Shown: positions 36,333 through 47,095 of the stretch, one piece after another
Layout of the letters: each line of letters begins with the position of its first letter
How positions within the stretch are numbered: the stretch's first letter is position 1
Origin: Phymatolithon calcareum
Taxonomy: Eukaryota > Rhodophyta > Florideophyceae > Hapalidiales
Direction of reading: 5' to 3'
Length of the DNA: 64,000 bases
Assembly (NCBI GenBank): GCA_977006965.1
Contig: OZ345367.1
Coordinates: 372,001-436,000, forward strand
Translations under genes and position numbers: made by a program
Notes under the pieces: model-generated
What the model saw: the letters and a program-made list of their open reading frames with translations, nothing else
The model's database searches: none
What the model was told of the DNA's origin: nothing

Positions 36333-37243
36333 TCTTTCTTTCTTTACTGCAGAAGACGTTAACTAGAGTTAACATCAGGGGTTGTCAAGCAACCCCTCAT
36401 TGTTCACGAATTTGAGTACTTCAAGCGGTTTCTCCCTACATAATTCCTCTACCGTTTTAGGGCCTACTCTACCAATAGTCTGCCGTCTTGATAGAGCACG
36501 CCCACTACAGCGAAGAATTAAGTGATCAACAGTTTCTTTGGTTCCACCTGGACAGGCCTTGCACATGGGTTCGTATTCCGCCGAGCCATCGTCCTTCCGG
36601 TGAAAAGCTGCTACCAGCGAGCAGCATTCTGCGGAAAGTTGATTTAGGATGACTTTTGCACGTCTGTGACTAATCCGGAGTTTTGGGGGTAGAAACTGTA
36701 CGCTTCTTGGTTTCATCGAATTGCGCGGTTTAATTATGGACCGCGCGGCTTCCATGGTCAAGGGTACTCCTTGATGCGTCACGATATCTGATTCCGTAAT
36801 GCCTTGACGAGCAAGCTCGTCGGCTTCCTCGTTCCCAGGTATCCCACAGTGGCTTGGAACCCAAATCGCCTCGATGATGACGTTGCCCTCCATCAATGCC
36901 TCCATGGCTTCCCACAACTTCCTTGTCATTTCGCCATATATCCGAGGCTGTCCGGCCAATGCATCCAGGCAGCTCCTACTGTCGGTGAACCACCGAATGT
37001 GTTGTCCTCCATCGAATTCCAGTTGTTGTACGGCTTCGAAAGCTCGGACCGCCGGGAATACCTCGATCGCTCCCGTGCTCATGCCAATTTCCTTCAGTAC
37101 GTTGTCCCCGCGTAAGATCAAGATAGCTGCGCCACCGACCTGATTGGGGATGCTTCGGTACATATCGAGAGTGTCGCCGTCCTCGTCGCAGATGTTGACA
37201 CGCATCTGGGAGTCAGTGGGGGACGTCTGATACGCGTGTTCGT
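36333..37243 (-). mobile_element. 5'-truncated LINE, copy B, with target duplication
   Basis: The insertion carries only the RNase H end of the LINE seen at 7420-10400. On the plus strand it starts with a (TTTC)n run, i.e. an A/G-rich tail on the element strand. The 11-bp sequence CTTCTCGTCTT flanks it at 36322-36332 and 37244-37254. The LINE reading frame resembles copy A up to and slightly into the second repeat, so microhomology at the 5' junction is possible. It lies within the leader of the Gypsy element. Confidence 0.8.
36375..37205 (-). CDS. LINE RNase H / Cys-His tail frame, intact but truncated
   Basis: A 276-residue open frame corresponds to the C-terminal end of a LINE ORF2. It lacks the first RNase H motif (TDGS) because of 5' truncation. 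It retains FPAVRAFEAVQQLE (the Ala-Glu block has changed to EVFPAV), WFTDSRSCLDAL (catalytic Asp) and WVPSHCGIPGNEEADELA (terminal His/Asp motif). Then come IIKPRNSMKPRSVQFLP and a Cys/His tail with C-x2-C, H and C around KACPGGTKETVDHLILRC. It aligns with copy A (8300-7463) and copy C. The absence of stops suggests a younger insertion than copy A, but without the RT it cannot mobilise itself. Confidence 0.82.
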   Translation of the reverse strand: MRVNICDEDGDTLDMYRSIPNQVGGAAILILRGDNVLKEIGMSTGAIEVFPAVRAFEAVQQLEFDGGQHIRWFTDSRSCLDALAGQPRIYGEMTRKLWEAMEALMEGNVIIEAIWVPSHCGIPGNEEADELARQGITESDIVTHQGVPLTMEAARSIIKPRNSMKPRSVQFLPPKLRISHRRAKVILNQLSAECCSLVAAFHRKDDGSAEYEPMCKACPGGTKETVDHLILRCSGRALSRRQTIGRVGPKTVEELCREKPLEVLKFVNNEGLLDNP

Positions 37244-37318
37244 CTTCTCGTCTTATGCACCATACATTGATGCGGCAAGATTAAATGCCTCCTGCAGGAA
37301 AGAAATTTCTGTAAACAT

Positions 37319-37493
37319 TGAGACTTGATTGATTCCGTGAAGGTTGTACTTTATTCTTTTTTTGTATCACCTAGCATAGTCGCCTTAAGACACCATAACG
37401 GCTATGTCTTAAACCGCCACTACTGATAGTATCCAGTGCTGACAAAGTGTGATAGCTATTCAGTACTATTCGTTCAGAATCAGCGGGTCTACA
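37319..37493 (-). repeat. 5' LTR of the Gypsy element
   Basis: This 175-bp direct-repeat partner of 26403-26588 has the same TG...CA ends. It lies upstream of gag on the element strand; a LINE insertion begins 64 bp inside its inner edge. Confidence 0.75.
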
Positions 37494-37691
37494 TGGCGCA
37501 AGCACGCCAAACGCATAAATTGCGTCCTAATTCAACATCCAGTGAAGAAGACTGAGATAACGACCTGAAAGATTGTTAGCCCCATGTCATAAAAGCCTGT
37601 TGACAGTGCTTCAGCCCGGTCGGCAGCTTGGGCCGAGCCCACGCTGGAAAAGCATAGCAACGCCAAGTCCTGCTTACAGTACTCGTCATCG

Positions 37692-37951
37692 TGTAATCAC
37701 TGGGAGTGTCAAGATAAGGTTGGGTTTATCATGAAAAGGGGTGATCTCTCTCCGATGAGATAATGAGATGCTCCAGTCTAAGATGCGATTAGGATCGCCG
37801 CTTAAGTAGAGCAGGGGCGAAAAATGCACACCCTGTAAAAAGACGGGAGGAGCACTAGCAGACACTAGACTATTACTCGTAACTGGTCGTTATGTTATCC
37901 GTGAGAGTGTAAGTGTCCCTAATTGCACTCGTGCAGCATTGCGTGTCTACA
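37692..37951. mobile_element. Solo-LTR-like insertion in the outer left arm
   Basis: The 260-bp insert starts TGTAATCACT and ends GTCTACA, so it has TG...CA ends, and is flanked by ATCG on both sides (37688-37691 and 37952-37955). The opposite arm (near 41705-41720) reads straight through with a single ATCG, which defines the insertion. It is not evidently the same LTR as that of the Gypsy element. Confidence 0.65.
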
Positions 37952-38700
37952 ATCGCCAACCTTCATCAGAAAACGCCAAGTTTTTAGCTCCACTCGCAAC
38001 CAAAAGCTCATCAGTGCACTAAACCAGCTGCAATGCAATCCACAGAAACACCGAACGCCCTCTTGGGGGAGGGGGGAGCTCTCAGCTACGCCTGCAAGGT
38101 TGTTGGGATCAAGCATCGCAAGAGGAGCTTAATGTCATTACTGTTGACCCTGAGCCGGGTGTTCCTGCTCCTGGCATATAATGGTTCGAGCGCCAAGTTC
38201 TATTTCCAATAGGGAAAAGTTCTCCGTTCCTCCTAGAGACTTACTGAGTGAAGATTTTGGTGAGAATACCTCTAAAGCTATGGAAGGGGAAACGTACAGT
38301 CGTGCGCGCTGGCTCCACCTTAAGGACTCACCTTCTCGTTTTGCGCTTTCCGCACCTCATATTCAAGTATTGGACATATACTATTCTTCCCGTGCTCAAA
38401 TCGACACACTCAATCGATGCCGCTAAAAGAGTTTTCATATGGAGAAAAAGTCGGCCTTGCATATATGGTCATGTGAACACATTTGTTCCGGCAATTTGCG
38501 TGCTTGATACCTCGTTTCTATTCTCCGGTGTCCATCCAAAGTGTCAGCAGTACAAGAAACAGCAAAGATAATATGAAGTTGTGACCAAGAAACTCATCGA
38601 TAACTCATTTAACTCCAGCATTACTCGTCGACATAGTCAATTCAGATCGTACATTTACGTTGGAGAGCGGTGTTGGAATCCACTTCACTCCTACCTAGGA

Positions 38701-39137
38701 AGAAGAAGAAGTGGAGATTTTTATTATAGTGTTACCAACGCATCTGCAGACGCTTGGGGCAACACTTCTGATGAGCCACGAGGACTCAACTCAGAGCCCA
38801 GAGGCTCCATTTCGCATAAAAACGGCTATAGTCAGCAAAATTAGAAAACCTACCTCTGATCTCAACGGAGAGATCTCGAGGGGGAAAATCATTTCACTTC
38901 AATGGCCACGCAGAACATCGTATCGTGTGAACGTGCGGAAAGGAAAATTTTATGACGTCCGAGGTCGTTTCCCGCGCCGAAGCAAGTTTACCGACGTCCC
39001 GGGTCCGCGTGCCGCGCCGATCTTCAGGACTTACTCTCGCTCGGCCTGCCCGCCGATCCGCGCGGGGGGGTTACTGACGTCCCCAGTCTTGCGTGCGCCG
39101 GAGCGCGATGGGCGAGTTTACCGACGTCCCGGGTCCG
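38701..39137. mobile_element. 437-bp insertion with 14-bp direct repeats
   Basis: ACTCCTACCTAGGA occurs at 38687-38700 and again at 39138-39151, but once in the opposite arm (40632-40645 as reverse complement). The intervening 437 bp are GC-rich toward the right and contain degenerate repeats of TTTACCGACGTCCCGGGTCC (38988, 39116, with weaker copies near 38950 and 39068). No TIR or poly-A tail is evident; the long duplication fits a retrotransposed (SINE-like) insert better than a DNA transposon. Confidence 0.65.
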
Positions 39138-39175
39138 ACTCCTACCTAGGAGAAAAAGAAGACGTCAAATGGGAT

Positions 39176-39502
39176 CAAAGCATTGGAATTATTTATTTAT
39201 TTTTATTCTTTTCTCGAAAAGTGTCGAGAATAAATAATTTATTGTTGAACGCAGAAGCAATAAATTATTGTATTCAAGTTCAGCGAGGTATAAATAACTG
39301 GTTATTCCCCGAATTATTGGATCCTTCTTGCTACTTTCTGTCGCGATAGAATAACCGGATCGAAAAAATGAGGAGTCCGATACAATAATTGTCGCAACCA
39401 CGACGATCTCAATAAATACAATAAATATGCGAGACTCAGGAATAAATTATTGGAACAATAATTTAAATAATTACAATAGCAATTATTTTTTCCAATGCTT
39501 TG
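39176..39502. mobile_element. hAT-type MITE with 8-bp target duplication
   Basis: The 327-bp AT-rich insert has exact 13-bp terminal inverted repeats (CAAAGCATTGGAA) and is flanked by AATGGGAT at 39168-39175 and 39503-39510. The unoccupied site, a single AATGGGAT, is preserved in the opposite arm at 40608-40615. Repeated AATAAATTATT words fill the interior. An 8-bp duplication points to hAT transposase in trans. Confidence 0.9.
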
Positions 39503-40380
39503 AATGGGATGACGACTTCTTTTGCCGTGCAAATCAATCGCAAAGTTTGCAAAGCGTAGAAATCGACCGCCATATGTTCATCATGTATTAAGCTTTATGG
39601 TGGCGCAACATGCATCTGTCGCACTTCACTGGGTTGAGACCGTTTCACAAAGCTCGTTATTATTATCTATGAGCTTAACGCTGTCGGGGAGCCCGATACT
39701 GTAGAGCTTTCGTTTGCAAAAATTATATAAATCTCATTCCCTCAATTGAGGGAATACAATTTCAAGGAACGCAGAAGAACGTTTATCAAACAATCGAAGC
39801 AGGGACGAAGACGAATGTCCCAAGCCTCGAAGAGCAAAGGCACACAATGAACCACGTGTAAAATACGGTTTGACCGCAGCACCGTTCGGCCGCACGACCA
39901 TCCGTTTCAACGAGTGTCCTGGATATTGTCATACCCAACTCGAAGCCCGCAGTAACCGCCACAAGAGCCGGTCCAGCGGCGACCAGCACTGAACCGAAAT
40001 CAAATGCATCGGAAGACACCTAGCTCAGGATCATAGCACCTGCCAAACCGTGAGCTCACGCATCTCAACGGCGAGAAACGAAGGTGCATCCGTGCAACAT
40101 CCGCATCCGTCCGCTCGACCGCATCGAGAAATCGTTTCTTTTGTTTCTCCCACCCTCCCATCCCCTTTGCGTTCTTGTAGATTAGTTCAGGGAAGCGGAA
40201 GTCCAGGGTTTGACCAGGTCGAACTCTGGATGGAGCTCCTCAGATGCACTGGGTCAGGCCCGGCAGCATTATAGGATGCGATTTCCTAGAGGGCTCCACC
40301 CGCCGGCCACACATTACCGACACAGCTTTATTGCGTTCACTAAAGTTCTGAAGTTCTGGCACCTAGCGGAGATCGAGATA

Positions 40381-40861
40381 ATGAGAATATATAATTTTTT
40401 GCAAACGAAATCTCTCCAATATCGGGCTCTCCGACAGAGTTAAACTCTTGAATAGCAACACCGTGCTCGATGAAACAGTCTCAACTCAGTGAAGTGCGAC
40501 AGATGCCTGTCGCGCCACCATAAAGCTTCCTACGTGATGAACATAGGGCGGTCGTTTTCCTCACTTTGCAAAATTTGCGGTTGATTTGCACGGCAAAAGA
40601 AGTCGTCATCCCATTCGACGTCTTCCTTTTCTCCTAGGTAGGAGTGAAGTGGGTTCCAACACCGCTCTCCAACGTAAATGTACGATCTGAATTGACTATG
40701 TCGACGAGTAATACTGGAGTTAAATGAGTTATCGATGAGTTTCTTGGTCACAACTTCATATTATCTTTGCTGTTCCTTGTACTGCTGACACTTTGGATGG
40801 ACACCAGAGAATAGAAACGAGGTATCAAGCACGCAACTGCTGGAACAAATGTGTTTATATG
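40381..40861 (-). repeat. Inner inverted-repeat arm, right, with empty sites
   Basis: This arm is the reverse complement of the left inner arm and lacks both of its insertions, so it records the pre-insertion sequence. LINE copy C begins immediately beyond its outer edge. Confidence 0.85.
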
Positions 40862-41561
40862 AATCGACAATTGGAGCGGTGGGTTTATCGCTCGGCGTCC
40901 AATATTTGCGGCAGTCTGAGATTTCGAGGCGATACAGCAACTGCAAATCCCATGTGGACACCACATTCGCTGGTTTGCTGAGAGAATGAACTCCCTCGAT
41001 GCGCTGACCGGGCAATCACGGATTTATGGGGAGATGACAAGATAGCTATGGGATATTATGGAAATGCTGATTGATGATACGAGCACTATTGAAGCGATTT
41101 TGATCCCAAGCCACTGTGGGCTCCCTACGAACGAAAAAGCGGACGACCTTTCTTGACAAGCCATTACGAAGTCAAGTCTGGTGACGTACCAAAATATACA
41201 CTTAACCATAGAAGCTGCGCGGTCGATCATCAAACCACACCAGGCGACAAAGCGTAGGAGTATAGAGTTTTTACCCCCAGAGCGCAATATAATGCAAAGG
41301 CGTGCTCAAACTACTCTCAATCAGCTTGCCGCACGATGTTGCTTGCTGGTAGCAGTTTTTCAATATGGCCAAGTTTAATACGACCCTATATGCAAGACCT
41401 GCTCCGTGAGAACCAAGTAGACCGTGGAGTATCAACTCTTACGCTGTAGTGGACGGACTGTAGGTAGAGTTGGCACCAAAACAGTAGAGGAAATATGCGA
41501 TGAGAAAACCGCTCGAAGTACTCAAGTTCGTGAACAATGTGGGGTTGTTTGAAAACATCCC
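40862..41561 (+). mobile_element. Truncated LINE RNase H end, copy C
   Basis: The plus strand encodes, with stops, remnants of the same LINE: GQSRIYGEMTR, then ILIPSHCGLPTNEKADDLS, then ARSIIKPHQATKRRSIEFLPP, and KPLEVLKFVNNVGLFENIP at the end. The first RNase H motif is missing through 5' truncation. Similarity to copies A and B stops at about 41550, before the usual 3' tail, so the 3' end is also lost. Its orientation is opposite to that of copies A and B. Confidence 0.82.
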
Positions 41562-41906
41562 AAGAACCTTAGAGGGCGTAGCGGAGAGAGCCCCCGAAAG
41601 GGCGTCCAGTGCTTCTGAGGACTGTATTGCAGCTTGGTTGGTCTACTGCTTCGCTTTTGGTTGCGAATGGAGTTGGGAAATTGGCGTTTTCTGATGAAGG
41701 TTGGCGATGTCGAGTACTGTAAGCTGGACTTGGCGTTGCTACGCTTTTCCAGCGTGTGCTCGGCCCAAGCTGCCGAGGGGGCTGAAGCACAATCAACAGG
41801 CTTTTATGCCTTGAGGCTAACAATCTTTACGGCGCTAAACTTAGTATTCTTCACTGGGTGCTGAATTAGGACCCATTTTATGCGCAGTGACGTTCTTGCC
41901 CGACCG

Positions 41907-43192
41907 CTGATTTTCTCTTCAATTACATCCTGAGCCGTGCCAATCACATTTCTCGACTTGGAAATCACTGCATCTCGACTAAGCACCGTCGTTTGCTTGG
42001 CATATTTGGCTGTACCGAGCCGTGGACGGGCGTCTTTTTCTTATGGTACAGCAGGTCTGATTCTTGAGAGTAGACATCACATTTTCGTTCCTAGCTCAGA
42101 ACGATGTTGTTATAAGGTAGAAGTTGCGATACTCCTCGCACATAAGACAAGCCCGGTTTTACGACTCTGGCGTGCGCGAGCTGTTTCGCCTTCGTTTTAT
42201 AGATTTTTTCGAGCATTGAAATCGCCCCTCAATTGAGGTGGTCCGTAATGTAGACACTAAGGCTTCGAACGGCTTTGATAATCCCGGCGAGCAGAAAGAA
42301 TTGCACTGGTAGAATCCGAATCTTGAGGGCTGGTGCGTACTTGGCGGTTTTTGCGTCGTTTAAGCGGACTAGTATCGATGTTGCGTCCATCATTCCGTGA
42401 GTATTATGGATATGTTCAGTCCAAATTGGCGTGCATGTGGATATTCCGTGTACACGTTTCCACTATTTCGGCATTCAAGTTTCATGCGCCTTTTCGGAAG
42501 ATCAAGCAGACTCTGTGATTTCGCAGTGAGAGACAACTCATCGGCTTCCTGCACATGGGGTAGCTTAATCTTCTTGCCATTTGGTGCCCGAAACATACGT
42601 TGTTGTAGGTTTGCTTGTATGCGCAAGGCTACTGTCGACTTACCGTGGAGCAAGTTTCCGAGCACAAGTCACCATTTCATCCGATTTTTTGCATCCATGA
42701 CCAAGAGACTCGAACTGGGTCTTGGCCCATCGCGGAATCCATTACACTATCTCGGCAGCTTTGAGTAACACTTCTAGAAACCGTCACCATTCCTGCTTCT
42801 GTACTGTACTTTGGAGTAACATCCCCACTGGTTGAATTCGCAACTCACTGCTACGGTTGCACCCGTTTGCTTCTCTGGCGTTCCTTCCTTTTCGGTTCAA
42901 ACTTGAGGGAATCTCAGTATTAATGCCGTCCATTGATTTTCGACAGTTCGAATCACAACTCCAGTTTCTGAGCTCACGTTGCCACCGCAAGATGGCGCCC
43001 ATGACACCCTCGCTGTGCAGGCGAGTAATAGACGACAGCTTTCGTACAGTAGTCCAAACGCAATGTTCCACGAACTGGATTCTCATTTCACTTCTTGAAC
43101 TTATATGGCACTCTATTATGGATTTTCGCAAGGAAGTACAGCGGAATACGGAAGAATGGTTTTTTATCAATAAATGCCAGAAAGAACATCCA
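41907..43192. other. Transition from repeats to genes; no recognised gene
   Basis: No domain-bearing frame is visible. The minus frame 42665-42390 (91 residues) is unrecognised. The last few hundred bases (42,780-43,192) must contain the 3' UTR of the ABCA gene that ends at 43193. A tRNA-like A/B-box pair at 42691-42755 was considered and rejected. Confidence 0.45.
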
Positions 43193-46100
43193 TCACGGTT
43201 CAGCAGAATCAGTTTTTTCCCACAGATCATGCGAATCCGCTGCTCGCTTTGTCACCGACATGAACACATCTTCCAATGAAGACTGACTGAGGGCCCAATC
43301 ATATATTTGAAGATCAAATCTTCGCTCTTCAATTAGGGACACGATGTTGGATAGCGGAACCGTCTTAGGTAAAATATACTCCACGTTTCCAACCATTTTC
43401 GTATCGAGCTTCGCTTCCGGGGTCAGAGAAAGCATAGCATCATGAAGCTCACCAACCTTGGAGTCTGGGAGAGATATGTTCAGATGGTTGCCCATTCCTA
43501 ATCGCAGTTTCAGCTCCTCCGGCTTTCCAATGCACATGAGCCTACCGCGGGACATGATCGCAACCCTATCGCACAGTGTTTCCGCTTCCTCAAGACTGCA
43601 AAAAAACAATGTGAGAAATCGATGAAAGATTAGCGAAAAAGTGAAGACAGAATTGTCTAACATACCTGTGTGTAGTAAGAAGCACGGTCTTGTCACGCTT
43701 AGCGTCCTGAATAGACGTCCACAACTTGTCACGAGTTAAGATATCCAACCCGGTGCTACAGAAAATTCAAAATGCAAATTCTCAAGTTAGAAATAGATGA
43801 AAATTGCGAGATGATAAAAGACGAGTGCAAATCAATGTTAAAATTACCTTGGTTCATCGAGAGCAATGAAGGCAGGATTTCCGGTTAACGAAATCGCCAC
43901 TGCCAGACGCCTTTTCATTCCGCCACTGCACTTCGACGACAATCGCTTTCTCGCAAACTCAAGACCCACGGCTGCCAAGCTTTCTTGAACGGACGTCTTC
44001 AATGTCGCACCGCTCAGACCTTTCACTCTGCCGTAAAAGAAGAGATGCTCTTCAACAGTCATGTCTCTCCACAAGATGTTTTCTTGAGGTGTCACCCCCA
44101 TGTTGGAATGCACATCCGCCATAGCAGTATTGATAGAGTTTCCAAAAACATGAGCATCTCCGGATGTAGTCTCAATCTCTCCAACCAGCATTTTGAACAT
44201 TGTAGTTTTCCTATATAAGTGTTCCCAGAACAAAGACAAACAGGTTTGGTTAGCCACAGCCACCTGGCCAGAAAAACGGATCAAAAACACAAAGCAACGT
44301 ACCCAGCGCCGTTGTGCCCGAGAATGCCCATGATTTCTCCCTTTTCTGCCACAAAAGAAATACCTCGCACAGCCTTAACGGGCTGTTTTCCGGTGAAAAA
44401 TGTTTTCCGAAGATCGCTCACGACAACGCCATCCACAGGATTGAACACCATCTCTCTTGCAAGGGCAGCTGCTTTAGAACGTTCAGTCGCCACATCCTCT
44501 TCATCACCGGCGATGTCAACATCCGCAACCATGGTGTCTTCCTCTGTCGGTGCACCGCGCTTATATCCCAAGAAGAACAGGGGATGCTGTCGACCTCCGA
44601 TTGCTCCTGGTAAAACCCGATCAAAGTAAAGTCCCAAAATCATGAAGATGACCCAACCCACAAACAGGTAGATATAGCTTGTGCAAAAAGGACCCTCTCC
44701 ACGGCACATTCCAAGCTGAATACCTTGATGCACATCCGAATCAAGCACGACACCTTTCCCACCTGCATTCATTCCACCGACAAAATAAACGCTGCGCATG
44801 AAGGCAAAGCTTGGGAGCACCATAATACCTGTACAGTATAAACAAAAACAAGGTCAGCACCCAAAATCACATTCTCCGCATCTTGAAAAAAGCTGCATAA
44901 AAGTACTTCTCCATGTGGATTCCGCCGTGCCCTCCCTGAAACTCCTTCCAATGAACGGCCCTCCGACGATATTCACAAGAATGATATAAAGCCATCCGAC
45001 AGAAAGCGCAGTATCAGCGCTTCTGAAGAAGGGAGCCAGAAAAATAGCAAACGCGATCATATTATTGCCCCTGAGACACAGAAGGAAAAACGTTAGTTCA
45101 ATGCACAGTGGAAGCGACGCTGATTTGTAGAGCACAAATTAGGGTTGACGTACCATAAGAAAAAAAGAGCCAAGTAAGATATTGGATTATTGAGAGTAAA
45201 GAACCCAACGCTTGCTCCAAATCCGACGATAATAACAATGAGCGACGCAATTAGATACATGACGAAAAAGCCGAGATACGATCCAATCCAGTACATGCGT
45301 TTCCTGAGGCCCATCATAGCCATTAGGCCTCGCATACGGTTCTGCCTCTCCATGACCAAAAACTGCAAAAAGGTGGGAAGTAGGAAGTGAAATGTCAAAC
45401 AGATGATAACTGCGATGATCAAATTAACAAAGTCCAAGTCACCAGACTCTTCACCCCTTGGCATTTTGCGTATGAAAGCACGCGCTGTGCTATTCCCATT
45501 CGTTGCAAACGAATAAATGGAGCTCTCTAATGCAACGAGGGCGGCACTCAGCTGCGACGAAAGCTCGGGAGAGCCAATTCGAGTGTCGTTGTAAAACACG
45601 GTCGCAGCAACATCAATTTGGCTAGCCGATTCTTTGACGCGTTGAAAAGAATAGGCTCCAAAATGCTTCCCGAGCGCACTTCCTTTGTACCAATCTCCGA
45701 ATAAGAGATCTAAGAGAGGAGACCGGCCACTCCCTTCCTCGAGCCTTTTCGTCGCCGTCTCAAACTTGCTATCCAAATTTTCCAATTGACCCAATGCTTC
45801 GCTGATATCAATGAAAGACGCATTTCCGCCTATGAGGCCGGTCGACAGTTCCGATAGGACGCTATCGTATTCCGTTTTATTATCCTCAAAAGGATATCCG
45901 GACCCGGGAAGTGCTGGCGGATAAACGAACGGGTTGATGGAAAGCCCTTCGAGAAGGCCAGAGGAAGTTCCGGAGGAAGCATTGCGAGACCCCAGGACCG
46001 CCCAGTCCTCAGGACGAGCGAGAACAGGAATAGTCCACTTAGGAAGGAATTGATCGGCCTGGCACTGTGCCCGTGCATCATTAATGCTGTCTTTCGAGCG

Positions 46101-46355
46101 CACGGGCTCCAAATCTTTGCATGCCAACGGCGGAAATGGGCGCAAGGCAAATGCACCGCGCGGATCCTTCTCATAAGGCTTGACGGGTTCAACACTACCG
46201 CGAATGATCGAGGGAAGACTTGCTAGAAAAATCAAAAGGACCGGGGGCAAGATGAAAATGCAAAAGTTGTTGCAGTAATCTCGCTTCTGTCGATGGTATG
46301 TACGGAGTAGGAGACCGCGAACCTGAGCTCGACTGCTCACGCCTGAGTTCGCCAT
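43193..46355 (-). CDS. ABCA-type half transporter (six exons)
   Basis: This is an ABC exporter of subfamily A, a lipid-type transporter in a membrane. Exons (minus): 46355-45154, 45070-44907, 44828-44303, 44210-43848, 43755-43666, 43595-43193; introns are 83, 78, 92, 92 and 70 nt with GTACGT, GTACTT, GTACGT, GTAATT and GTATGT donors. All phases agree, giving 915 residues. TM1 is near residues 30-50, followed by a large lumenal loop, a five-helix bundle (about 310-540) and one nucleotide-binding domain. GHNGAGKT (626-633, Walker A, split by intron 3), CSGGM (725-729, signature), IALDEP (746-751, Walker B) and TTHS (H-loop) are intact. The start is ATG 46355 (MANSGVSS); upstream in-frame codons lack ATG. 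One TMD plus one NBD makes it half-size. It is divergent from the intronless ABCA gene at 47469. Confidence 0.9.
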
Positions 46356-46738
46356 CGTGAACGTTGCCCGCACTTCTCCGCGCAATCAACGTCGGCCTTG
46401 CCGGCAATGTAGAGTGCCCGTCGCGAGTGCACAGAAGCTGTGAGATGAGTAACGCATACACACTTGCGTGGCAGGAAGAGCAGTGGAAGGTATAGTCCTT
46501 CCCGGTACACATGCGTGTACAGAACTGCACATTGCTGTCCTGACTTGGAAATTTTGTATGACGCAGGTGTGTCAGCCGCCAGTCAAATGGTACCACGGTT
46601 TTCCCATGATGCACGATATAATTGGTCAGAACCACGTAGCGCGTTCATGTTGCGCGATTAGGAAACAAGACTTTGCATCGATTTGGGCTGCATCCCTTCC
46701 TGTCATTGTTTTCATACAATTTTCTAGAAAGCTATAAT

Positions 46739-47095
46739 CAGGGGAATGTTATGGGGGGGAGTAACACTGATTTTTTTTGTTTCAAAACTTGTCTGCAAAA
46801 GCATGACATTGATGTGCCGGCAAAAATTATGAGTTCAGGCTGTATCAATAATAACTCTTGTTTACAGAATATTTCTATTGTTTTTCACCACAAAATCGAA
46901 TACTGCAACGAGAGCGACCGCTACATTGGCAACTCCCAATGTTCCGGGAACGAGGGCCATATTTTCAGCTTTCATTCTCTATTTTATGAAGCAATTAATC
47001 TCTGCAAAATTATATCAAACACACACTATAGACGCAAATGCAAAAAATCGGTATGATAAGGGGTTCGTGGTACTCCCCCCCATAACACTCCCCTG
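46739..47095. mobile_element. MITE with CAGGGG termini in the ABCA promoter
   Basis: The left end CAGGGGAATGTTATGGGG is mirrored at the right end (47068-47095) with two substitutions over about 28 bp, including a run of seven G/C. The direct repeat CTATAAT flanks it (46732-46738 and 47096-47102; 8 bp, GCTATAAT, if the last G is counted as flank). CAGGG ends and a 7-8 bp duplication indicate a non-autonomous hAT element. No coding capacity. Confidence 0.82.

Larger units (their letters stand above)
26403..37493 (-). mobile_element. Gypsy (Ty3) LTR retrotransposon with nested insertions
   Basis: Direct repeats starting TGAGACT and ending ACA (26403-26588 and 37319-37493) bound a minus-strand gag-pol remnant: a gag-like frame near 35.6-35.2 kb, a protease motif near 34.9 kb, RT at about 34.06-33.4 kb, RNase H at 33.3-32.96 kb and integrase at 32.28 kb, continuing at 27.3-26.9 kb. 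The RT-RNase H-integrase order defines Gypsy. A hAT transposon (27325-32063) splits the integrase and a LINE (36333-37243) sits in the leader. The LTRs are alignable but clearly diverged, so the copy is old. I see no target duplication and no obvious primer-binding site. Confidence 0.8.
38470..39738 (+). repeat. Inner inverted-repeat arm, left, with two insertions
   Basis: After removal of the inserts at 38701-39137 and 39176-39502 and one copy of each target duplication, about 483 bp remain. These match the reverse complement of 40381-40861 (481 bp) almost base for base in the first 230 bp. A frame beginning MTKKLIDNSFNSSITRRHSQ is kept in both copies; I do not recognise it. Confidence 0.85.
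37497..41906. repeat. Two-level inverted-repeat mosaic
   Basis: Outer arms: 37497 to about 38113 is the inverted counterpart of about 41562-41906 (blocks such as CAGCTTGGGCCGAGC and CCAACCTTCATCAGAAAACG match). Inner arms: 38470-39738 is the inverted counterpart of 40381-40861. A unique spacer (39739-40380) lies at the centre. The left side has gained three insertions; the right side holds LINE copy C between its inner and outer arms. It may be an old foldback-type element or a head-to-head duplication. No transposase is recognised in the arms or the spacer. The Gypsy 5' LTR ends right at the outer left arm. Confidence 0.75.

Noticed and set aside
38711-39349. 212-residue plus-strand frame
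   Set aside because: It runs through the 437-bp insert and into the MITE, so it is a chance frame across unrelated pieces.
42691-42755. tRNA-like pair of internal promoter boxes on the minus strand (TAGTGTAATGG and AGTTCGAGTCT)
   Set aside because: The A and B boxes match well, but the distance between them is about 10 nt too short, the T stem does not pair, no acceptor stem forms and no T-run follows. It is at most a tRNA-derived fossil.
46356-46385. Ten-residue upstream extension of the minus-strand ABCA frame
   Set aside because: It would need a TTG start; the ATG at 46355 is the first standard start codon.
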